Shown one piece after another: positions 18,597-26,694 of a DNA stretch of 64,000 nt. The notes beneath the pieces were generated by a model. The model had not been told where the DNA came from and ran no database searches. It worked only from the letters and a program-made list of their open reading frames with translations. Numbering within the stretch: position 1 is the stretch's first letter; each line of letters opens with the position of its first letter. Source of the DNA: Balneola vulgaris DSM 17893 (GTDB lineage Bacteria; Bacteroidota; Rhodothermia; Balneolales; Balneolaceae); the NCBI RefSeq assembly GCF_000375465.1, contig NZ_AQXH01000001.1, positions 744,130-808,129 on the forward strand. The letters are read 5' to 3'. A program made the position numbers and the translations under genes.

Positions 18597-20396
18597 TCAG
18601 TTATCTTGGGAAATCTGCGCTGCGAGTTGCTCTGCTTCTTCGATCATACGCTCTAATGAAGTAAGCCCTTTTTGCCAGAAGTTTGGATCTGTGATATCAA
18701 GTCCCATTTTTGCTACTAAGTCGTGTGGCCATTCTGAGCCACCCGCACTTAATAATTCCATGTACTTATCTGCGAATCCATCTGGGCGTTGAACAAATTC
18801 TTCATAAAGCGCCATTACTAACAATTCACCAAAAGCATACGCATATACATAGCCTGGAGTGTGTAAGAAATGAGGGATGTAACTCCACCATAACCCATAT
18901 TCTTCTGTTAATTCTACCGAATCGCCGTACAATGCTTTCTGCTGTTCCATCCAGAGCTCAGAGAATCGTTCAGTGGTTAACTCACCTTCTTCTCTACGTG
19001 CGGTGTGCATAGCATCTTCAAAACGGTTCATTGAAATCTGCCTGAATACCGTTGCGATAGTATCATCAATTTTGCCTGTAATAAGCGCTAATCGTTCTTT
19101 AGGATCTTCGATTTCCTTCAGCAACTTTTGGAATACTAGCATCTCACCAAATACGGATGCGGTCTCAGCTGTAGTTAGGGGTGTACCTGCTTGCAATGGA
19201 CCCTGCTGCCTTGATAGATATTGGTGAACACCATGCCCTAGCTCATGAGCTAATGTTTGAACATCACGAATTTTACCATCGAAGTTCATGAATACATAAG
19301 GGTGAACCGAAGGAACGGTACTAGCTGAATACGCTCCGCCTCTTTTTCCCGGTTTAATGGCTGCATCAATCCAATTCTTTTCAAAAAACTTCTTGGTGAT
19401 CTCCCCCATTTCTGGATGGAACTTGGTGTAGGCATCTAGCACCATTTCTTGAGCACTGTCCCACGTAATGGTTTCTTCATTCTGGATGATAGGCGCATAA
19501 CGATCATAATCCTTCATATCATCAATACCTAAAAGCTTGGCCTTCAAGCGGTAATACCTCTGCACCAAATTATAATTTGAGGTCACTGATTGCACCAATG
19601 CTTCCACAGTATCATCATCGGTCTCATTCGCCAAATTCCGAGAAGACACCCAGCTTTTATAATTTCTAAACTTATCGTTTGTAGATTTGTCGGCAAGAAC
19701 GGTATTGAATACAAAAGTTAGGGTATGGCTAAGCTCTTTGAAGGTGTTAGTAAGAGCTGCATGTGCCTTTTGCCTTAGGGTTCTATCACTCTCATGTAAC
19801 TTGGATAAGGCCTCTTGTTCAGTCATCGTCTCGCCATCAATAGTGAACTTGGCGGCTCCTAAGGTTTCATCAAAAAAGCGAACCCATGCACTACGTCCTG
19901 TAACTGATTTGGCCGACATTATTTGCTCTTGCTTTTCCTCGAGAACGTGATCCTTGTAGCGACGAGATGATTCCAAGTAATGCTTGTAAAAGGCTAACTC
20001 AGGGTGATTAATTAAAGCTTCTGCTTTTTCGTCGTCAACCTGTAACCACTCTACATCTAGGAATACTAATTTTTGGCTTAGTTCAGAGCCTAACTCATTC
20101 GAGTCTTGTACGAGTTTACCATAGGCTGAATTTCCAGTATCGGTTGACCACTGTAGGTAAGCGAATGAGCCAATCTTTCCACCCTTATCTTGAATGGCTT
20201 CATATTCTTGCAACATTTCTTTGAAAGCCGGGGCATCCAGTGAAGCCACCAATCCTTTATACTTTGTTGCAAATGCTTCGGCATCTTCTAAAACTGTTTT
20301 TTTGTCTTCTATTAATTGAGGATCATCTGCCGATTTATATAAATCAGATAGGTCCCAGTTAATCTTTTCAGCTCCGTTTACAGCTTTTTCGCTCAT
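18597..20396 (-). CDS. pepF: Oligoendopeptidase F (M3 family)
   Basis: A 599-residue cytoplasmic zinc metallopeptidase. The zinc motif is in LAHELGHGVHQYL (HExxH near residue 384), and the third ligand Glu lies in TTAETASVFGEM. The conserved YVYAYAFGELLVMALY block of the PepF group is near the C-terminus. It degrades short peptides left by other proteases. No signal peptide is present. It is a single gene; the minus strand upstream (20425-20434) has CCTATATTCC, resembling a -7 element. Confidence 0.96.
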   Translation of the reverse strand: MSEKAVNGAEKINWDLSDLYKSADDPQLIEDKKTVLEDAEAFATKYKGLVASLDAPAFKEMLQEYEAIQDKGGKIGSFAYLQWSTDTGNSAYGKLVQDSNELGSELSQKLVFLDVEWLQVDDEKAEALINHPELAFYKHYLESSRRYKDHVLEEKQEQIMSAKSVTGRSAWVRFFDETLGAAKFTIDGETMTEQEALSKLHESDRTLRQKAHAALTNTFKELSHTLTFVFNTVLADKSTNDKFRNYKSWVSSRNLANETDDDTVEALVQSVTSNYNLVQRYYRLKAKLLGIDDMKDYDRYAPIIQNEETITWDSAQEMVLDAYTKFHPEMGEITKKFFEKNWIDAAIKPGKRGGAYSASTVPSVHPYVFMNFDGKIRDVQTLAHELGHGVHQYLSRQQGPLQAGTPLTTAETASVFGEMLVFQKLLKEIEDPKERLALITGKIDDTIATVFRQISMNRFEDAMHTARREEGELTTERFSELWMEQQKALYGDSVELTEEYGLWWSYIPHFLHTPGYVYAYAFGELLVMALYEEFVQRPDGFADKYMELLSAGGSEWPHDLVAKMGLDITDPNFWQKGLTSLERMIEEAEQLAAQISQDN

Positions 20397-20829
20397 AGGT
20401 CTCTTTTACTCTAAAATTTTTGTTGGAATATAGGGCTTGTTGTAGGCTAATTAAAATGCTCAAATCTCAAAGTACATTGGTTTTCTCTATCTACCGAAGC
20501 ATTAATATCAATGATACTGAACGGCTTATAAATCCCTATTTATTCTGCATTATCATTCAAAAGCCCTTCTTGTTCTTTAGGATGCGGAATGTTTCCCTCT
20601 CCAATTACATTGATTAAGCATTGTGAGGCAAGTATTAAGTCATATCCAGAAGAAGATGTTCGCTTGATTCTATTTAACAATCTTGGTGAGAAGTATTATC
20701 GTTTTTTTAGATTCTAATGCTTAATTTTGCCCCTGCTTTAATAATTCATCTGAGTGATCAGTAAAATTATCAGCGAATAACATAACAGATACAATCAGTT
20801 GTAAAAAACCCACATGAGGTTAATACCCA
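20397..20829. other. 433-bp intergenic region between pepF and the 2-oxoglutarate dehydrogenase gene
   Basis: It holds the promoters of two divergent genes. A short open frame at 20420-20617 has no recognisable product and I treat it as chance. No repeat or RNA gene was seen. Confidence 0.6.
20722..20729 (+). promoter_or_regulatory. Candidate -7 element (TAnnTTTG) for the 2-oxoglutarate dehydrogenase gene
   Basis: TAATTTTG matches the Bacteroidota -7 consensus TAnnTTTG and lies 100 bp before the start codon. A matching TTTG at -33 is not evident, only a T-rich tract, so the call is weak. Confidence 0.35.
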
Positions 20830-23800
20830 TTGAAATCTCTTGAAGCCGTTTTCGGTCCTAATTCAGCTTTAGTCGAAGAGCTATATAATCAATATCAGCA
20901 GAACCCTGAATCAGTGCCTGTACATTGGAGAAACTTCTTTGATGAACAAGACGGAAAAACTAGTAACGGTTCATCCTCGTCGGCACCAAAATCATCTACA
21001 CAGGAAGCGGCGAAACCTGCTCCTGCAAAAAAATCAGATGCTCCAAAATCAGCGAATGTACCAAAGGGTGCTGAGCTCGAGAAAATCAAAGGTGTTGCTA
21101 CAAAGATTGTAGAAAACATGGACCAAAGCTTGGAAGTACCAACAGCTACCTCTTTGAGAGTGCTTCCAGTAAAAATGATGATTGAAGATAGAGCGGTTAT
21201 CAACACCCACCTACTTCAACGCAATGAGCCAAAAGCATCATTCACACACTTTATTGCTTGGGCTATTATTAAAGCCTTAAAAGAATATCCGGGTGTAAAC
21301 AATGCATACCATTTTGATGGCAACAACCATTACAAAGTTGTTCATGATCAAGTGAACTTAGGTATTGCCGTTGATTTACCAAATAAAGATGGCTCTCGTA
21401 ACCTTGTTGTTCCTAACATCAAGGGCGTAGACAAAATGAATTTCCGTGAATTCCTTCACGCCTATGCAGATCTCATCGATCGTGCTAGAAATGGTAAACT
21501 TGGCATTGATGATTACCAAGGAACCACCATCAGTATTACCAATCCAGGTACTATTGGTACGGTTTCTTCTGTACCTCGCCTAATGCAAGGCCAAGGCGCT
21601 ATAATTGCAACGGGTGCTATCGATTACCCAGCTGAATATCAGTCGATGTCTAAAGAGATTTTGAACCAACTAGGTATCAGCAAAGTAATGACTGTTACTT
21701 GTACGTATGATCACCGTGTGATTCAAGGGGCTGAATCAGGTTCATTCCTAAAGAAAATCAATGACCTCCTAACTGGTCAAGAAAATTTCTACGCTGATAT
21801 CTTTAGCGATTTAGAAATCCCATACGAACCCATTCCTTATTCAGCGGATACCTACTCTGGTCCATTTGGTGGCAAGTCTGATTCGTTAGAATATGATCGT
21901 CGTGCTATTGGTGTTTGGCGCTTAATTAACATGTACCGCATGCGTGGACATGTTCTTGCCGACTTAGATCCACTAGGAAAAGATCCAAAGCATGTACCTG
22001 AACTTGATCTTGAATACTACGGCTTATCGCTTTGGGATTTAGATCGCGAGTTTTATTGTGGTGGTTTTGGGGGATGGGAAAAAGCACCTCTTCGCGATAT
22101 CATCAAGTTACTGAGAGATACTTATTGTAACGACATTGGTGCTGATTACATGCACCTGCTCGATTTAGAAGAACGCCGTTGGTTGCGTGAGGCCATGGAG
22201 TCTACCGCCAACAAAGCAACTCTTACTAAAGACGACAAAAAAGAGATTTTGCATAAACTCAACCAAGCCATGGCTTTCGAAGAGTTTCTGCACAAAAAAT
22301 ATATCGGGCATAAACGATTCTCATTGGAAGGTGCTGATACCTTAATCCCAATGATTCATGCTATGCTTAACAGAGCTGCTAAGAATGATATTCAAAAAAT
22401 ATTCTTAGGTATGGCTCACCGTGGTAGATTGAATATTCTCGTAAATATCATGAATAAGCCTTACCACAAAGTTTTTGCTGAATTCGAAGGCAACATCGAT
22501 CCAGATTCAATTCAAGGATCAGGTGATGTTAAGTATCACTTAGGTACCAAAGGCATCCACAAAGCTCCTGATAACAAAGAAGTTGAGCTTGAGTTATTAC
22601 CAAACCCAAGTCACTTAGAAGCGGTTGACCCTGTAGTTGAAGGGGCTGCACGTGCTATGCAAGATCACTTTGATGGTGAAGATGCTGAAAAAAAGATTTT
22701 ACCAGTGCTTATGCACGGTGATGCTGCTTTCGCAGGACAAGGTGTTGTTGCCGAGACTTTAAATATGTCTCAGTTGGAAGGTTACAAAACAGGTGGAACC
22801 GTTCATATCATCATCAACAACCAGATTGGTTTTACGACTCTTCCAAAAGATGGTCGTTCTACTGAATATGCTTCTGATTTATCGAAAATGATTCTAGCGC
22901 CTATCTTCCACGTGAATGGAGATAAGCCTGAAGCGGCTGTTCACGCTATTCAAATGGCATTAGACTACCGCCAGAAGTTTGGTAAAGATGTAATCATCGA
23001 TCTTATTGGATACCGTAAGCACGGTCACAACGAAGGTGATGAGCCTGCGTTCACACAGCCAGGTATGTATAAAGAAATTAACGACCACCCACCGGTGCGT
23101 GACCTTTATACTGAACACTTAGTGAAGAACAATGAGCTTACTGAAGAAGAAACGAAGCAAATCTTTGATGAGTTCGACAAACTACTTCAAGAAGCATTCG
23201 AAGACGCTAAGAAGTCACCAAATGTAGACATCACTGATGACCTCATCGATCGCACAGAAACGAAGCAAACGAACCGAATTGAATTCCCTGACACCACCTA
23301 CCCTGTAGATGAGTTAAAGGATATTGCTGTTAAGATTAATACGGTTCCTAAAGACTTCGATGCGAATCCTAAATTACTTCGTCAGCTAGCTAAGCGTGCT
23401 GAAGTAGTAGATAAAAATGAAAAGAAAATCGACTGGGGCTTTGCGGAAGCACTCGCGTTTGGTTCACTTCTTAAATCTGGACGCACAATTCGTCTTACAG
23501 GACAAGATGTGGAACGTGGGACCTTCTCGCATAGACATGCCGTACTACACGGAACAGAAACGAGCCAGACTTTTACCCCACTCAATAACCTAGCCGAAGA
23601 TCAAGGATTCTTCCATATTCATAACAGTTTGTTATCAGAGTATGCTGCCATGGGCTTCGAGTTTGGGTACAGTGCTCAAGAGAAAAATGCACTTGTAATC
23701 TGGGAAGCTCAGTTTGGTGATTTCGTGAATGGTGCTCAAATCATTATCGATCAGTTCTTGTCAGCTAGTGAAGCGAAATGGGGACAAACCACTTCTCTTG

Positions 23801-24447
23801 TACTGAACTTACCACATGGATATGAAGGACAAGGTCCTGAGCATTCATCGGCTCGCTTAGAACGATTCCTACAGCTTTGTGCGGAAGATAACATGCAGGT
23901 AATGAACCTCACTACCCCAGCACAGTACTTCCATATGCTTCGTAAGCAAACGCTTCAAGAAGCAAAGAAGCCCGTTGTACTCATGACGCCAAAGAGTCTG
24001 TTGAGACACCCAATGGCTACTTCGAATACTGAAGAGCTTGCTCAAGGGAAGTTCCAGCCATTCATCGCAGATGCGGATGTTAAAGAAGCTAAGCGATTGG
24101 TGATCTGTTCTGGAAAGGTGTATTACGACTTACTGAAATACAGAAATGAAAATGAACTAAATGATGTGGCCATCACTCGTTTAGAGCAGTTCTATCCATT
24201 CCCAGATAAAGATATCTCGGAAGAGTTTAAGAAGTTCTCGAATGTAGAAGACATCGTTTGGTGTCAAGAAGAACCTAAGAACATGGGTGGATGGACATTT
24301 GTAGCTCCTCGTATTATGGACATTCTAGAAGATGGCCAGAAACTACGTTATGCGGGCCGTCAGGCTTCAGCATCTCCTGCTGCTGGACAAAAGAAAGTTC
24401 ACGAAGCAGAGCAACTTAGTTTAGTTGAGAACGCTCTTAAAGGCTAA
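20830..24447 (+). CDS. kgd: 2-oxoglutarate dehydrogenase E1 fused to E2 succinyltransferase domain (Kgd/OdhA type)
   Basis: A 1205-residue TCA-cycle enzyme. Residues 1-38 are the E1o N-terminal segment (LVEELYNQYQQNPESVPVHW). A Pro/Ala/Ser/Lys-rich linker follows (about 45-90). Residues 90-335 are an E2-type acyltransferase core with LGIAVDLPNKDG and the catalytic His in YDHRVIQGAE. The rest is thiamine-diphosphate E1o (MAHRGRLNILVN, HGDAAFAGQGVVAETLN, KHGHNEGDEPAFTQP, PHGYEGQGPEHSSARLERFL). There is no lipoyl domain, so a separate lipoyl carrier must work with it. This layout is known from mycobacterial and corynebacterial enzymes. The start must be TTG: stops lie just upstream in frame. Confidence 0.96.
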   Translation: MKSLEAVFGPNSALVEELYNQYQQNPESVPVHWRNFFDEQDGKTSNGSSSSAPKSSTQEAAKPAPAKKSDAPKSANVPKGAELEKIKGVATKIVENMDQSLEVPTATSLRVLPVKMMIEDRAVINTHLLQRNEPKASFTHFIAWAIIKALKEYPGVNNAYHFDGNNHYKVVHDQVNLGIAVDLPNKDGSRNLVVPNIKGVDKMNFREFLHAYADLIDRARNGKLGIDDYQGTTISITNPGTIGTVSSVPRLMQGQGAIIATGAIDYPAEYQSMSKEILNQLGISKVMTVTCTYDHRVIQGAESGSFLKKINDLLTGQENFYADIFSDLEIPYEPIPYSADTYSGPFGGKSDSLEYDRRAIGVWRLINMYRMRGHVLADLDPLGKDPKHVPELDLEYYGLSLWDLDREFYCGGFGGWEKAPLRDIIKLLRDTYCNDIGADYMHLLDLEERRWLREAMESTANKATLTKDDKKEILHKLNQAMAFEEFLHKKYIGHKRFSLEGADTLIPMIHAMLNRAAKNDIQKIFLGMAHRGRLNILVNIMNKPYHKVFAEFEGNIDPDSIQGSGDVKYHLGTKGIHKAPDNKEVELELLPNPSHLEAVDPVVEGAARAMQDHFDGEDAEKKILPVLMHGDAAFAGQGVVAETLNMSQLEGYKTGGTVHIIINNQIGFTTLPKDGRSTEYASDLSKMILAPIFHVNGDKPEAAVHAIQMALDYRQKFGKDVIIDLIGYRKHGHNEGDEPAFTQPGMYKEINDHPPVRDLYTEHLVKNNELTEEETKQIFDEFDKLLQEAFEDAKKSPNVDITDDLIDRTETKQTNRIEFPDTTYPVDELKDIAVKINTVPKDFDANPKLLRQLAKRAEVVDKNEKKIDWGFAEALAFGSLLKSGRTIRLTGQDVERGTFSHRHAVLHGTETSQTFTPLNNLAEDQGFFHIHNSLLSEYAAMGFEFGYSAQEKNALVIWEAQFGDFVNGAQIIIDQFLSASEAKWGQTTSLVLNLPHGYEGQGPEHSSARLERFLQLCAEDNMQVMNLTTPAQYFHMLRKQTLQEAKKPVVLMTPKSLLRHPMATSNTEELAQGKFQPFIADADVKEAKRLVICSGKVYYDLLKYRNENELNDVAITRLEQFYPFPDKDISEEFKKFSNVEDIVWCQEEPKNMGGWTFVAPRIMDILEDGQKLRYAGRQASASPAAGQKKVHEAEQLSLVENALKG

Positions 24448-24463
24448 ATTAGCCAACACATTT

Positions 24464-24498
24464 AAAGCCCGTTAGTATTACACTAGCGGGCTTTTTTT
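24464..24498 (+). terminator. Bidirectional terminator
   Basis: Stem AAAGCCCGTTAGT / ACTAGCGGGCTTT (one G-T wobble), then a T run. It lies 17 bp past the 2-oxoglutarate dehydrogenase stop and 7 bp from the convergent AraC gene stop. Confidence 0.9.
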
Positions 24499-24504
24499 AT
24501 GCCG

Positions 24505-25062
24505 TTAAATTTTATCGATGGCGATGCGCTTATTCTCTTTAATATCTTTGAAATGTGAAGGCGATAATCCTGTCTCTTTTTTGAACTGCCTCGAGAAATG
24601 CTGTTGACTGCTGTAGTCTAATTCCAATGCGATTTCCGCAAAAGTTTGTTCGCCATATACAATTAGTTCTTTCGCCCGCTCTATTTTTTGAAGGATGTAA
24701 TAGCGCTCAATGGATTTACCTTCCACATTCGAGAATAAGCGACTCAGTTGTTGGTAATCTTTGTGGGTGTGTTCTGATAAATAATCAGAGAGATTTCCCT
24801 CGAGCTTTTCATCCGTTCGTATCAGCTTAATGATGAGTCGTTTTACGGTTTCTACAATTTGAGCACCCTGACCATTAATCAGCTCGAATCCGTTATTTCT
24901 GATAACTTCATCCAGCTTCAATTGATCTTTTTCATTAAGCGTACTTCCGAGGGTGAGCTCCCCAAGGTCTATAGACTTCACCTGAAAACCTGCATGAGTG
25001 AGTTTCTCTTCTAATACCTCAGCACAGTGGCTGCACACCATATTTTTAACGTAATAATGCAT
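24505..25062 (-). CDS. AraC-family regulator with N-terminal HMA-like metal-binding domain
   Basis: A 185-residue fusion. Residues 1-65 look like a heavy-metal-associated (CopZ-like) ferredoxin fold with MVCSHC (Cys10, Cys13) followed by VEEKL-type helix residues. Residues about 85-180 are two AraC helix-turn-helix motifs (FAEIALELDYSSQQHFSRQFKKETGLSPSHFK is the second). The natural reading is a metal-sensing transcription factor, for copper or another thiophilic ion. No metal efflux gene lies next to it in this window, so its targets are elsewhere or the gene regulates itself. Confidence 0.85.
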   Translation of the reverse strand: MHYYVKNMVCSHCAEVLEEKLTHAGFQVKSIDLGELTLGSTLNEKDQLKLDEVIRNNGFELINGQGAQIVETVKRLIIKLIRTDEKLEGNLSDYLSEHTHKDYQQLSRLFSNVEGKSIERYYILQKIERAKELIVYGEQTFAEIALELDYSSQQHFSRQFKKETGLSPSHFKDIKENKRIAIDKI

Positions 25063-25210
25063 CTAACTAATTCTTGAATGGCATTTAATACTTCAAACTT
25101 CGGGAATATAATACCTGATTCATAACATTATGTGCATCCTATTTCATTCGTACAAATTTGTGTATTCCAGCATGATTCAATACTCTTTAAATGATTGAAC
25201 TCTCATTACA

Positions 25211-25399
25211 ATGAATCAACGTTTTATGGATACTACTATCGAAATTGCCGAGAATATTAGAGCGCTTTGCGTCCAGACATTTAAGACACACTTTCATGAA
25301 GCACTTCTAAGTGGACTCTGTAGCGACGGTGCCATGGAAGTAGCTATTGGCGCCGTTCAGGCTTTAGATTTAGAGAAGGAGTTGGGTGAGGTTGAATGA
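25211..25399 (+). CDS. Small hypothetical protein (62 residues)
   Basis: The short frame encodes a helical, acidic protein (MNQRFMDTTIEIAENIRAL... ending LEKELGEVE) with a central Gly-Leu-Cys-Ser-Asp-Gly segment (GLCSDGAMEVAIGAVQAL). The composition is protein-like and the frame is divergent from the HMA-AraC gene with a 148-bp gap, so I keep it. I do not recognise a family. It could be co-regulated with the AraC gene. Confidence 0.5.
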   Translation: MNQRFMDTTIEIAENIRALCVQTFKTHFHEALLSGLCSDGAMEVAIGAVQALDLEKELGEVE

Positions 25400-25572
25400 A
25401 ATACAGTTGTTAATTTGAACCAGAAATTGCTTTAATCAAACTGTGTTTTTCAAATAGTCATGTATATCCTTTAACCTGTAGATTCAATTGCCCCATTTAA
25501 TTTTCAATAGGAATTGTAAAATAGAATTTTACTTTAAACTCCTAACCTACTGAAAATACTTACAAGTGTAGA

Positions 25573-25959
25573 ATGAATCTCGATGAAATAACTTATAGAA
25601 TAAATGGTTGCGCTATGACAGTGCACAATGAACTTGGAAATGGTTTCCAAGAAGTGGTTTACCAAAGATGTCTTGCAATAGAAATGGAGAAAAATGGTTT
25701 AATTTTCGGTCGAGAAATAGAACAGGATCTCTTTTATAAAGGTTTACATGTTGGAACACGAAGAGCTGATTTCATTGTAGAAAATAAAATAATGGTTGAG
25801 ATTAAAGCCGTAATCGACCTAGAAGCTGTTCACATTGCTCAAGCTAAAAATTATGTAGTTGTTTATGATCTACCTATTGGCTTACTCATAAATTTTGGAT
25901 CAAGGAGTCTCCAATTCAAAAAAATATTCAACTCACGAAATAGAATTGATCGAAATTAG
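25573..25959 (+). CDS. GxxExxY-family protein
   Basis: A 128-residue protein with the family signature GNGFQEVVY (GxxExxY) at about residues 22-30. It also has a RADFIVENKIMVEIKAV block that resembles a PD-(D/E)xK nuclease core (D, then E-x-K). Members are widespread, single-domain and of unknown function. They are often found as isolated insertions with short flanking repeats, as is the case here. Its 5' gap (25400-25572) is AT-rich with no other feature. Confidence 0.88.
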   Translation: MNLDEITYRINGCAMTVHNELGNGFQEVVYQRCLAIEMEKNGLIFGREIEQDLFYKGLHVGTRRADFIVENKIMVEIKAVIDLEAVHIAQAKNYVVVYDLPIGLLINFGSRSLQFKKIFNSRNRIDRN

Positions 25960-25970
25960 GAAAGGTTTTG

Positions 25971-26052
25971 AATCAGGATTTACAGGATTCGCTTGATGTA
26001 CAAGATTAAACTAACACAATCCTGTGAATCCCAAAATCCAGAGAATCCTGAT
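25971..26052. repeat. Interrupted inverted repeat with AGGATT units, after the GxxExxY gene
   Basis: The left arm (25971-25989) reads AATCAGGATTTACAGGATT. The right arm (26018-26052) carries the complement, AATCCTGTGAATCC ... AATCCTGAT, with two further GGATT-type units between. GGATT units recur about every 9 bp in each arm. An RNA of this region would fold into a long imperfect hairpin. Its place 11 bp past the GxxExxY stop suggests that it belongs to that mobile unit. Confidence 0.7.
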
Positions 26053-26098
26053 GCAAAAGACTACTTATTTTAATTCAACTTTAGAACCCATCTCAATT

Positions 26099-26107
26099 CC
26101 CCCCCCC
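26099..26107. repeat. Poly-C tract of nine
   Basis: A run of nine C bases in otherwise AT-rich DNA, between the inverted repeat and the tRNA-Asn fragment. No open frame crosses it, so phase variation of a gene is unlikely. It may mark a recombination junction. Confidence 0.6.
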
Positions 26108-26126
26108 AAATTTGACGTATCTCCGC

Positions 26127-26178
26127 TAGGCAGGTTCGAACCACGACCGCCAGCCGGCGGATAACAGCCTATTGCCCT
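26127..26178 (-). pseudogene. tRNA-Asn fragment (anticodon to T-arm), degenerate
   Basis: On the minus strand AGGGCAATAGGCTGTTATCC matches 17 of 20 positions of the tRNA-Asn anticodon region at 26531-26550, including the GTT anticodon. It is followed by CGGTCGTGGTTCGAA, the variable/T-arm part with one base lost. An extra GC-rich hairpin (CCGCC-AGCC-GGCGG on the plus strand) interrupts the two. The D arm and 5' acceptor half are absent. The fragment abuts the stop codon of the GIY-YIG gene. Confidence 0.75.
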
Positions 26179-26453
26179 TACAAATAATCCTTGATGTCAA
26201 TCTGCTTATCAATGAGTCGTCGGATCATTCTCTTACTCTTCCAGCTCTTCACTTTACTCTCTGCTTGCATTGCTTCCCTTCGAGTTTCAAACTGCAACTG
26301 ACAAACAAGTATCCACGGTCGGAATCTCTGTGTATGCCCTTTGTGTTCAGAGTTATGATAGCTCAACCTACGTACGGGATCGTCAGAACTTCCTATGTAA
26401 TAGGTGTCTTTGACTTCGGATTTTAATATGTAGAGGTAGTAACTCATAGACAT
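26178..26453 (-). CDS. GIY-YIG nuclease family protein
   Basis: A 91-residue single-domain protein. YYLYILKS at residues 5-12 is the GIY element, YYIGSSDDPVRRLSYHN is the YIG element with the catalytic Arg, and the metal-binding Glu lies in EAMQAESKVK. It matches the YhbQ/UPF0213-like group of small GIY-YIG proteins. It lies between the intact tRNA-Asn and its fragment, in the same direction as the tRNA, just past a terminator. A role in mobility of the small unit is possible but unproven. The second Met (26447) is an equally good start. Confidence 0.9.
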   Translation of the reverse strand: MSMSYYLYILKSEVKDTYYIGSSDDPVRRLSYHNSEHKGHTQRFRPWILVCQLQFETRREAMQAESKVKSWKSKRMIRRLIDKQIDIKDYL

Positions 26454-26490
26454 AAAAAAAGGACATTCAAGCTAGTGCCTAAATGTCCTT
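26454..26490 (-). terminator. Terminator of tRNA-Asn
   Basis: Stem AAGGACATT / AATGTCCTT with a 13-nt loop. On the minus strand it ends in seven T (A run at 26454-26460). It separates the tRNA from the GIY-YIG gene. Confidence 0.75.
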
Positions 26491-26498
26491 TTGTAAAG

Positions 26499-26570
26499 CT
26501 CCCCGGGTTGGATTCGAACCAACGACCGATCGGTTAACAGCCGATTGCTCTGCCACTGAGCTACCGAGGA
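26499..26570 (-). tRNA. tRNA-Asn (anticodon GTT)
   Basis: A cloverleaf can be drawn on the minus strand: acceptor TCCTCGG / CCGGGGA (one T-G pair), D arm GCTCAGTGGCAGAGC, anticodon stem ATCGG / CCGAT with loop CTGTTAA (anticodon at 26536-26538), and T arm with GGTTCGAATCC. Discriminator G, no encoded CCA. A degenerate partial copy lies about 370 bp downstream. Confidence 0.95.
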
Positions 26571-26694
26571 AGATATTCTTGATGACTTTTCAATAAACCT
26601 GCTGTTTCGGCTATGTCATCGCTATCGAAACAAGCATCCCGTTGAAGGGGCGACAAATATAAAAAGAATATTGAATGAGTATCAATACTTATTT

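Noticed and set aside
20420-20617. Open frame of 65 residues between pepF and the 2-oxoglutarate dehydrogenase gene
   Set aside because: No signal, no ribosome site and unlike real proteins in composition; most likely chance.
25120-25131. CATAACATTATG as operator of the AraC gene
   Set aside because: Only 5-bp arms in AT-rich DNA; expected by chance.
26172-26426. Plus-strand frame over the GIY-YIG gene
   Set aside because: Lies antisense to a well-supported gene and has no family features.
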